A DNA stretch of 8,191 nt from Pseudomonadota bacterium (GTDB taxonomy: Bacteria; Myxococcota; UBA9042; PHBI01). Made by a program: the position numbers and the translations under genes. This document shows positions 1 to 4,847 of the stretch, in pieces. The stretch spans positions 1-8,191 of the forward strand of contig SYAK01000129.1 in assembly GCA_005788935.1 (NCBI GenBank), read 5' to 3'. Numbering within the stretch: the stretch's first letter is position 1; every line of letters begins with the position of its first letter. Below the pieces are notes generated by a model that was given only the letters and a program-made list of their open reading frames with translations, was not told the origin of the DNA and did not search any database.

Positions 1-69
1 GATCGCCTGCTGCAGCTGCGGCGTCATCACCAGCTGCTGCTGCATCTTCAGGAATTGCTTGAGCTCCAT
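1..69 (-). CDS. rpoN: RNA polymerase sigma-54 factor RpoN, N-terminal fragment
   Basis: Partial gene: only the first 23 codons lie in the window and the rest runs off the left edge. The visible peptide starts MELKQFLKM and continues QQQLVMTPQLQQAI. It matches the glutamine-rich Region I that opens sigma-54 proteins (E. coli has LSQQLAMTPQLQQAI). Region I contacts activator ATPases and holds the holoenzyme silent until ATP-driven remodelling. The ATG at 69-67 is preceded by GGAG (77-74, minus strand) at 4 nt. The other nearby ATG (79-77) is out of frame, so this start is well supported. The gene is transcribed divergently from the lipoprotein-RNase unit. The family call rests on a short but very characteristic stretch. 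Confidence 0.9.
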   Translation of the reverse strand, partial: MELKQFLKMQQQLVMTPQLQQAI

Positions 70-114
70 GCAGCTCCATCGCGTGGGTTTGGAGACCAGA
101 CCATGGGGCCCGGG

Positions 115-131
115 ATGGCACGACGATAGCA
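115..131 (+). promoter_or_regulatory. Candidate sigma-54 (-24/-12) promoter, upstream copy
   Basis: The sequence reads TGGCACG (116-122), ACGA, TAGCA (127-131). Against the established consensus TGGCACG-N4-TTGCW it mismatches at one position (TAGC for TTGC). The near-invariant GG and GC dinucleotides (117-118 and 129-130) are exactly 10 bp apart. TGGCACG occurs at three further + strand places inside coding sequence (408, 5143, 6049). None of those has GC at the required distance, so this copy stands out. The predicted transcription start is near 142, pointing to the lipoprotein-RNase unit. No activator enhancer site was recognised. Confidence 0.45.
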
Positions 132-167
132 CCCGCACGCGGGCCGCTCAAGCGAGGTTGACCAACT

Positions 168-183
168 TGGCACGGGACTTGAA
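168..183 (+). promoter_or_regulatory. Weak second sigma-54-like element
   Basis: TGGCACG (168-174) is followed by GGAC and TTGAA (179-183). The -24 half is perfect and the spacing correct, but the normally invariant -12 GC reads GA. It may be a weak promoter, a non-productive sigma-54 binding site, or chance. It overlaps the region just upstream of the sigma-70-like promoter, where a bound factor could interfere. Confidence 0.22.
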
Positions 184-189
184 AGACTT

Positions 190-218
190 TTGCGACCGCG
201 CGACGCGCATGATACCTT
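190..218 (+). promoter_or_regulatory. Candidate sigma-70-type extended -10 promoter for the lipoprotein-RNase unit
   Basis: A -35-like TTGCGA (190-195) is separated by 17 bp from TACCTT (213-218). The -10 hexamer is preceded by TG one base upstream (210-211), giving an extended -10 (TGNTANNNT). The start would fall near 225, leaving a leader of about 43 nt that includes the AAGGA site at 255-259. This is pattern matching only, but spacing and the extended -10 agree. Confidence 0.4.
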
Positions 219-267
219 CCTGCGCCCGGAGCCCGGTCGCCGGCCGCCCCGGGCAAGGACGGGTCTC

Positions 268-1404
268 ATGGCGTTTTCGGGCGTGGATGCGGTGGTCGGC
301 TGGGCGGTCCGTGGCGCGTGCCTGCTCGCGCTTGCAGGCTTCGCTGGTTGCGGTGACGGTGACGGGGGCGAGGCCTGCGTCGCGCGCTTGTGCGACCCCG
401 CGACCTTTGGCACGCGTTGTCTCGGCGCGAGCCTCTGGCGCTGCGCCGACGACGGCCTGAGTCATGTCTTCTCCCCGTGCAACGCTCAGGAGCGCTGTGA
501 CGGCTCGGTGAGCCCCGCGCGCTGCACGGTGCGGGCTTGCGCGAACCCCGGGGTCTCGACGTGCGTCAACGCGGTCGAGCGCGAGACCTGTCTCGCCGAC
601 GGCAGCGGGCGGCAGCGCGAGTCCTGTCCGAGCGGCGAGAGCTGCCGCGATGGAGCATGTGTTGCGTCCAACTGCATCGGAAGTGAAGACAGGTGCACGA
701 CCAACGGCTTCCTCCGCTGCGTCTCCGGGATGTGGCAGCAGACGACGTGCCCTCGCGGCGAGGTGTGTGTGGCGGCTGGCGGCGTACCTGCGTGTGCCGC
801 CCCCCGCTGCGTCCCGAACGGGGTCCGCTGTGAGGACCGCAAGGTCTACGTCTGCGACGGGCTTGGCGCATCCGAGGAGGCCTTCCCCTGCGCCGATGGC
901 GAGATTTGCGTCGCGGGCGTCTGCCAGCGGCCGGTTTGCGGGGTCGTGGCGCCGACCGAGGACGCCTCGGGCGGCGGCGAGGTCATCGAGGCGCCCGCCG
1001 AGATTCGATTGAGCGTGGGTGGCGTCGTCGAGAGCCTGACCCTCGATGCGCAGGCGACCTACACCCAGGTGGGGCGGCGCCTGACCCTGACCGCGCGGCG
1101 TGGCCTGAAGCAGCTCCAGATCCACTTCGCCCCCATCACCGAGGTCGCGACGGGCGCCTGGGACAGCGAGATCTTCAATCCGACGAAGGTGACCGCCTGC
1201 TGGAATGACGGCGGCGGTAGCGAGGCGGGCGTCGGGGACTGTGAGGCGCCCTACACGCACGCGTCGTCGACCTGGAAGGTCAGCATCACGAAGAACGGCG
1301 GGCTCGGGGCGCGCGTCGAGGGCACCTTCGCCTTCGACATGGCCGACATCAACCGCGACCCGCTCGCGGTCCGCGACGGCTCGTTCTCGGTCGTCTACCG
1401 ATGA
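268..1404 (+). CDS. Secreted lipoprotein with four six-cysteine modules
   Basis: Family not recognised. The 378-residue product opens with a lipoprotein signal peptide: a hydrophobic stretch around residues 16-27 ends at lipobox FAGC, with Cys28 as the likely lipidated residue. The ATG at 268 is preferred over the upstream TTG at 190 because AAGGA lies 8 nt before it and the signal peptide then has normal length. Residues 42-219 hold four modules of about 45 residues, beginning at Cys42, 91, 136 and 181, each with six cysteines in near-constant spacing. A GE-x-C or equivalent turn sits near the fifth cysteine. Residues from about 225 to the end lack the repeat and read as a beta-rich domain (alternating hydrophobics, GTFAFDM near the end). 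The cysteines probably form disulfides outside the cytoplasm. The stop overlaps the start of the RNase gene (ATGA). Confidence 0.85.
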   Translation: MAFSGVDAVVGWAVRGACLLALAGFAGCGDGDGGEACVARLCDPATFGTRCLGASLWRCADDGLSHVFSPCNAQERCDGSVSPARCTVRACANPGVSTCVNAVERETCLADGSGRQRESCPSGESCRDGACVASNCIGSEDRCTTNGFLRCVSGMWQQTTCPRGEVCVAAGGVPACAAPRCVPNGVRCEDRKVYVCDGLGASEEAFPCADGEICVAGVCQRPVCGVVAPTEDASGGGEVIEAPAEIRLSVGGVVESLTLDAQATYTQVGRRLTLTARRGLKQLQIHFAPITEVATGAWDSEIFNPTKVTACWNDGGGSEAGVGDCEAPYTHASSTWKVSITKNGGLGARVEGTFAFDMADINRDPLAVRDGSFSVVYR

Positions 1405-3053
1405 GCGCACGCATCCTGCTCATCAACCGCCGCCCCGAGCAGCGGCGGGTGGCGCTCATCGAGAACGGGGTCACGGCCGAGCTGTTCTTCGAGCGCATCC
1501 GCGACACGTCGCTCGTCGGAAACATCTACAAGGGGCGCGTCGTCCGCGTGCTGCCCGGGAGGCCGGCGGCGTTCGTCGAGATCGTACTGTCTCGGACCGC
1601 GTTCCTGTTCGTCGGCGACGTGGCGCGGCCCGACGCTCCCGATGACGAGGACGACGAGGCGCCCGACAGCCCCGCGGACGGCACGCGCGCATCCCCAGTC
1701 GGACGCGGTGATCGATTCCCGCCGATCGACAGCCTGCTCGTCAGCGGCCAGCAGCTGCTCGTTCAGGTCGCCAAGATGCCGCTCGGCACGAAGGGCGCCC
1801 GCATCACGACCCACATTTCGCTGCCTGGCCGCCACGTGGTCTACATGCCGACCGTCGAGCATGTCGGGGTCTCGCGGCGCATCACGGACCCGGACGAGCG
1901 CAGCCGACTCCGCGCGATGGCGCAGGCCGTCAAGCCCGAGGAGGGTGGCCTCATCGTGCGTACCGCGAGCGAGGGCCTCGATCTCGCCGCGCTGCGTGAG
2001 GACGTCGCCTTCCTCGTCTCGCTGTGGCGCGACATCCGGGCCCGTGGGCTCGACGCGCGCGCGCCCGCCCTGATCCACGAGGATCTCGACCTGACGCTGC
2101 GCTCGGTCCGGGATCTCATCGCGGACCCCGACGACCGGGTCGTGGTTGACGACGACGACGAGCTCGAGCGCATCCTCGCCTTCGCGCGCCGCTTCATGCC
2201 GAGCTTCATCGACAGCATCCAGCGTTGGGACGCCCCCGAGCCCATGTTCGAGCGCTACGGCGTCGAGTGGGAGATCACCCGCGCCTCGCGCCGCAAGGTC
2301 TGGCTGAAGTCGGGCGGCTACATCCTCATCGACCGCACCGAGGCGCTCACCGCGGTCGACGTCAACACCGGGCGCTTCGTCGGCAAGGCGCGCTTCGAGG
2401 ACACGGTCCTGACGACGAACCTCGAGGCCGTCAAGGAGATCGCCTATCAGCTGCGACTGCGCGACATCGGCGGCATCGTGGTCATCGACTTCATCGACAT
2501 GGACCAGCCCGACAACCAGCAGCGGGTGCTCGCGGCGCTGACCGCGGAGCTCGAGCGCGATCGGGCGCAGACGCGGGTGCTGCCTGTCTCGGGGCTCGGG
2601 CTCGTCGAGATGACGCGCAAGCGGGTGCGCAACTCGATCGTCGAGTCGCTGACCGAGCCGTGCTACTATTGTGAAGGCAAAGGGTATTTGCGTTCGCTGC
2701 AGGTCATCGCCGACGGCCTGCTGCTCGAGCTGCACCAGAAGCTGCGGGCGGCGCCGTCGAGCCCAAGCCCCACCATCGCCGAGGTGCGGGCGCACCCGCG
2801 GGTCACGGAGACGCTCGCGCACGACTTTCAGCGCGAGCTCGAGCGGGCCGAGACCTTGTACGGGGCGGAAATCCAGCTCGTCGACGCACCGCAGTTCCAT
2901 CTCGAGCGGACCGAGGTCGTGCTCAACGGGCACGCGCCCCACCTGTCTCGGCCGCGCCCCGAGGTCCTGACGCGCGCTGGTGACGACGACGGGCTCGGCG
3001 ACGCCCTCGACGGGCTCGAGGGTCCTGACGGGCCCGAGGATCTCGAACGCTGA
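1401..3053 (+). CDS. rng: Ribonuclease E/G family endoribonuclease
   Basis: A cytoplasmic, metal-dependent endoribonuclease that cuts single-stranded RNA in mRNA decay and rRNA/tRNA maturation. The 550 residues are near RNase G length and lack the long RNase E scaffold tail. Domains in order: N-terminal RNase H-like part; S1 domain opening at GNIYKGRVVRVLPG (40-53); 5'-sensor motif with Arg187-Thr188 (GLIVRTA); DNase I-like catalytic core with metal ligands Asp320 (AVDVNTG) and Asp363 (VIDFIDM); zinc-link CYYC (Cys421, Cys424). Asp320-Asp363 and Asp320-Cys421 distances (43 and 101) equal those of E. coli RNase E (303, 346, 404), so the active site looks intact. An acidic insert (about residues 76-110) interrupts the S1 domain, and the tail past about 520 is acidic. 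The start overlaps the lipoprotein stop (ATGA) without an obvious Shine-Dalgarno, implying coupled translation. Confidence 0.96.
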   Translation: MSARILLINRRPEQRRVALIENGVTAELFFERIRDTSLVGNIYKGRVVRVLPGRPAAFVEIVLSRTAFLFVGDVARPDAPDDEDDEAPDSPADGTRASPVGRGDRFPPIDSLLVSGQQLLVQVAKMPLGTKGARITTHISLPGRHVVYMPTVEHVGVSRRITDPDERSRLRAMAQAVKPEEGGLIVRTASEGLDLAALREDVAFLVSLWRDIRARGLDARAPALIHEDLDLTLRSVRDLIADPDDRVVVDDDDELERILAFARRFMPSFIDSIQRWDAPEPMFERYGVEWEITRASRRKVWLKSGGYILIDRTEALTAVDVNTGRFVGKARFEDTVLTTNLEAVKEIAYQLRLRDIGGIVVIDFIDMDQPDNQQRVLAALTAELERDRAQTRVLPVSGLGLVEMTRKRVRNSIVESLTEPCYYCEGKGYLRSLQVIADGLLLELHQKLRAAPSSPSPTIAEVRAHPRVTETLAHDFQRELERAETLYGAEIQLVDAPQFHLERTEVVLNGHAPHLSRPRPEVLTRAGDDDGLGDALDGLEGPDGPEDLER

Positions 3054-3072
3054 GGTTGGGCGGGGGAGCCAC

Positions 3073-3111
3073 CGGCGGGGGAGGGCGTTCGGCCTCGCCG
3101 CCCACCCGCCG
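3073..3111 (+). terminator. Candidate imperfect hairpin terminator after the RNase gene
   Basis: CGGCGGG (3073-3079) pairs perfectly with CCCGCCG (3105-3111). An inner 4-bp pairing, GGCG (3084-3087) with CGCC (3096-3099), closes an 8-nt loop. It begins 20 bp after the RNase stop. There is no U-tract, so it is not a classical intrinsic terminator. It may stabilise the 3' end or assist termination. Confidence 0.4.
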
Positions 3112-3112
3112 T

Positions 3113-3130
3113 GCCGTCTCGGACGACGGC
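3113..3130. terminator. Short perfect hairpin in the convergent spacer
   Basis: GCCGTC (3113-3118) and GACGGC (3125-3130) form a 6-bp stem with a 6-nt loop, directly after the larger hairpin. It lacks a T-run on either strand. It could contribute to bidirectional 3'-end formation, but a stem this short is expected fairly often in such GC-rich DNA. Confidence 0.3.
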
Positions 3131-3151
3131 CTGTCTCGTGTGAGCTGCCAG

Positions 3152-3168
3152 CAACCCGTTACGGGTTG
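3152..3168 (-). repeat. Perfect palindrome with the spike-gene stop codon in its loop
   Basis: CAACCCG (3152-3158) and CGGGTTG (3162-3168) are perfect reverse complements around the trinucleotide TTA (3159-3161). On the minus strand that trinucleotide is the TAA stop of the spike gene. In the mRNA this would give a 7-bp stem with a 3-nt loop at the very end of the reading frame. It may be a terminator element or chance. Confidence 0.45.
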
Positions 3169-3962
3169 AGCTCGATCTTCGGGGCCTCAGCCGTCATGTT
3201 GCCGCCCGACTTCAGGTTCATCTTGCCGCCCGCTTCCTGCTTCCAGTCGGTGCCCGACTCGTGGGTCTGCGTCTTCTCGGCCTTCGTGACGATCTCTTTG
3301 GCCTCGAGATTGAACTTCCCCTTCTTGCACAGGATGTCGATGTCGCCGTTCGTGCACTCGAGGATGATCTTCTTGTTCTTGGCGTCGAGGGCCAGATAGG
3401 TCTCCTTGCCCTTGTCGGACATGGTGATCGTCTCCTTCTCGTCGTTCAGCGCGAGGTGGGTCCCCTTGGCGGTCCACATCGCCAGCTTCTCCTTGCCCGC
3501 GGTGTCGTTGATGAGGATCCCCGAGCCCGCGCGCCCGACCCAGTAGCGGCCGTTGTTCTCACCGTTCGCCGCCTTGTTGTCCTTGCACGTGTCGGCGATG
3601 CCGAGCGCGTTGCCGAGCGGATCGGTGATCTCCTTCGGGCCGTCGTCGCCCGCTGGGGCCTTCGACTCGCTGTTCCAGAGCGAGCCGATGACGACCGGGA
3701 AGCGCATGTCGCCATGGATGAACGACACCACGACCTCGTCGCCGACCTCGGGGAGCGCGTAGAAGCCGCGTCCGCCGCCCGCCATCGGCGTCGCCACGGG
3801 GCACCAGGTTGACGGGAAGTTGGCGTCATCACCCGCGTCCGAGCTTGTGATCCAGGGCAGGTCCAGCTTCACCGCATACTGCCCGTCCGGGTGGACGTTG
3901 TCCGAAACGACCCCGATCACGACGCCGCTGATGCGGCGCGCAGTTCCCAGTTCATATCCCAT
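3159..3962 (-). CDS. gp5/VgrG-like baseplate spike protein (phage baseplate assembly protein V type)
   Basis: The 267-residue product resembles the spike part of contractile injection machines (phage tails, type VI secretion, extracellular injection systems). Residues about 10-97 form the OB-fold typical of gp5/baseplate V proteins: GVVIGVVSDN, then YAVKLDLPW, PVATPMAGGGRG, LPEVGDEVVVSF and FPVVIGSLWN. After a charged, glycine- and asparagine-rich linker, residues about 147-267 are short alternating strands rich in Lys, Thr, Asp and Gly (ILINDTAG, THLALND, DIDILCKKG, MNLKSGGNM), as in the trimeric beta-helix needle. It lacks the gp27-like N-terminal domain of full VgrG and has no effector extension. 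The ATG has AGGAG at 8 nt (3975-3971, minus strand). No sheath, tube, baseplate or PAAR gene lies in the window, so the machine it serves is unknown. Confidence 0.85.
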   Translation of the reverse strand: MGYELGTARRISGVVIGVVSDNVHPDGQYAVKLDLPWITSSDAGDDANFPSTWCPVATPMAGGGRGFYALPEVGDEVVVSFIHGDMRFPVVIGSLWNSESKAPAGDDGPKEITDPLGNALGIADTCKDNKAANGENNGRYWVGRAGSGILINDTAGKEKLAMWTAKGTHLALNDEKETITMSDKGKETYLALDAKNKKIILECTNGDIDILCKKGKFNLEAKEIVTKAEKTQTHESGTDWKQEAGGKMNLKSGGNMTAEAPKIELNP

Positions 3963-4143
3963 GACGCGTGCTCCTGTAACGGATCACCGGGCCGACCCCC
4001 TGCCGCACCGTGAAGAACCACCACCCTACCCCAGCCCCGCCCCTGCTGGCAAATCCGAAGCGCCCGGGCTGTCGGCGCGTCTGGCGAGGGGACGCAGGCG
4101 TCCGGAGCTGGCGCGCAGGCCGGGAGGCGGTTAGCATCGCCTC
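3963..4143. other. Divergent intergenic region
   Basis: This 181-bp spacer lies between the spike gene (minus) and the small membrane protein gene (plus). It contains the spike ribosome-binding site (3971-3975) and an inverted repeat with a -10-like hexamer directly before the plus-strand start (4124-4143). No convincing promoter was found for the spike gene and no small gene was seen. Confidence 0.55.
4124..4143 (+). promoter_or_regulatory. Inverted repeat enclosing a -10-like hexamer next to the start codon
   Basis: GAGGCG (4124-4129) and CGCCTC (4138-4143) are perfect complements around GTTAGCAT. The loop contains TAGCAT (4132-4137), which fits the -10 pattern TANNNT. The ATG begins at 4144, so transcription from this hexamer would start at or within a base or two of the start codon and give a leaderless mRNA. 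The -35 region is weak (TGGCGC, 4109-4114). Alternatively, the hairpin would mask the GGGAGG at 4122-4127, which in any case is too far (16 nt) to be an ideal ribosome-binding site. Confidence 0.35.
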
Positions 4144-4638
4144 ATGCACGATGTCAGCGCCAACGAGGACCACCGCTCCGCGGGCCGCCCTCCCGCTCCG
4201 GGGTGCGGCGTCGTTCGCTATCGGGTCTGGCCCGCCCGGGTTCACCTCGGCCGGACGCTCGCGCTGCTCGCGCTCGGGGTGGGGCTCGTCGCGGTCGGCG
4301 GCGGCCTTCTCGGCGGCGGCGGCTGGTTCGCCGTGCTCGGGGTCGCAGTGACCGGGGCGCTTGCGGCCTTTCTCTTCCCGACCGAGGTGGTGGTCGACGG
4401 CGGCCAGCTCGTGGTGCGGCAGTTCGGGATTCCGAGGAGTTACGGGCTGTCGGAGTTCATTCGGCTCGAGGTCGTGTCGGATGTGGTGGCGCGCGTCGAG
4501 CTGTCGCGCGAGACGGATGGGGCGCCGCTCGCGGCGGTGCGGACGGTGGCCTTGCCGCTCCCCGAGGGGGGCGAGCTGCGGGCGAGACTGCTCGCGTTGC
4601 TTGAGGCGGGCCTCGCCTCGCACGACAGGTCCGCCTGA
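4144..4638 (+). CDS. Small membrane protein with two N-terminal helices and a cytoplasmic or periplasmic domain
   Basis: Family not firmly recognised; 164 residues. A polar N-terminus (1-34) precedes two hydrophobic segments, about 36-56 and 61-78, joined by a glycine-rich turn (GGGLLGGGG), which would form a helical hairpin. The remaining 85 residues (PTEVVVDGGQLVVRQFG, SEFIRLEVVSD, then RTVALPL and a short C-terminal helix) look like a small beta-barrel-type domain. Hairpin plus such a domain recalls bacterial PH-domain (DUF304-like) membrane proteins, but no diagnostic motif proves it. No good ribosome-binding site precedes the ATG; a leaderless transcript is possible. It stands alone, 209 bp before the next operon. 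Confidence 0.75.
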   Translation: MHDVSANEDHRSAGRPPAPGCGVVRYRVWPARVHLGRTLALLALGVGLVAVGGGLLGGGGWFAVLGVAVTGALAAFLFPTEVVVDGGQLVVRQFGIPRSYGLSEFIRLEVVSDVVARVELSRETDGAPLAAVRTVALPLPEGGELRARLLALLEAGLASHDRSA

Positions 4639-4847
4639 GGCCGCTCGCGGGCCCGGGGTCGCCCGTGTTCGACGCGGACGAGAGCTGACATGACGTCGGA
4701 TAACCGGCCGTCGCCGGCCCGCTCCGACGATCTGTCACGATACCTGACGTTCTGTCATGACATCTCGGCGCTGCCCGGTGCGGCTGACGGCGGACGAGGG
4801 CGCGAGCGCCGTTGCCCGGGGGCGCGCGCGGTGCTAAGGGCTTGCCG
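4639..4847. other. Intergenic region before the envelope operon
   Basis: This 209-bp gap holds the TGTCA/TGACA repeat cluster (4686-4762) and, just before the next gene, TAAGGG (4835-4840), which serves as its ribosome-binding site. It is long enough to carry a promoter for the three-gene operon, but no clear -35/-10 pair was found. No coding sequence recognised. Confidence 0.5.
4686..4762. promoter_or_regulatory. Cluster of TGTCA/TGACA elements, possible operator
   Basis: TGACATGACGTC lies at 4686-4697. TCTGTCACGA (4731-4740) and TCTGTCATGA (4751-4760) match at 9 of 10 bases and are offset by exactly 20 bp, about two helical turns. TGACGT (4745-4750) lies between them, and TGTCATGACA (4753-4762) is a perfect 10-bp palindrome. 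Regular spacing and a palindromic core upstream of an operon suggest a regulator-binding site, but no known regulator consensus was recognised. Confidence 0.35.

Larger units (their letters stand above)
70..267. other. Divergent intergenic region between rpoN and the lipoprotein gene
   Basis: This 198-bp non-coding spacer separates the rpoN start from the lipoprotein start. It contains two sigma-54-like elements (116-131 and 168-183), a sigma-70-like promoter (190-218) and a ribosome-binding site AAGGA (255-259), all directed rightward. The only signal recognised for rpoN is its GGAG ribosome-binding site. An in-frame TTG extension of the lipoprotein gene from 190 is unlikely, because it would place 26 arginine- and proline-rich residues before the signal peptide. 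Confidence 0.7.
3054..3158. other. Convergent spacer between the RNase gene and the spike gene
   Basis: This 105-bp GC-rich spacer lies between two converging genes. It holds two inverted repeats (3073-3111 and 3113-3130) that probably act in 3'-end formation, and a third palindrome (3152-3168) covers the end of the spike gene. No coding sequence was seen. Confidence 0.6.

Noticed and set aside
190..267. TTG-start N-terminal extension of the lipoprotein
   Set aside because: It adds 26 Arg/Pro-rich residues before the signal peptide. The ATG at 268 has AAGGA 8 nt upstream and gives a normal lipoprotein signal.
408..414. Further TGGCACG elements (also at 5143 and 6049) as sigma-54 promoters
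   Set aside because: All lie inside genes and none has GC 10 bp after the GG. They serve as a background control for the two intergenic copies.
148..1410. Long open frame on the minus strand opposite the lipoprotein gene
   Set aside because: It is an antisense shadow caused by high GC: composition is arginine/alanine-rich without motifs, it spans the intergenic promoter region, and the plus frame has a signal peptide and ordered cysteine repeats.
1395..2942. 515-codon open frame antisense to the RNase gene
   Set aside because: The plus strand encodes a complete RNase E/G with all catalytic residues. The antisense product has no recognisable domain and mirrors the codon bias of the real gene.
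4812..4847. TTG-start extension of the ResB-like protein
   Set aside because: No ribosome-binding site precedes it, whereas AAGGG lies 7 nt before the ATG at 4848.
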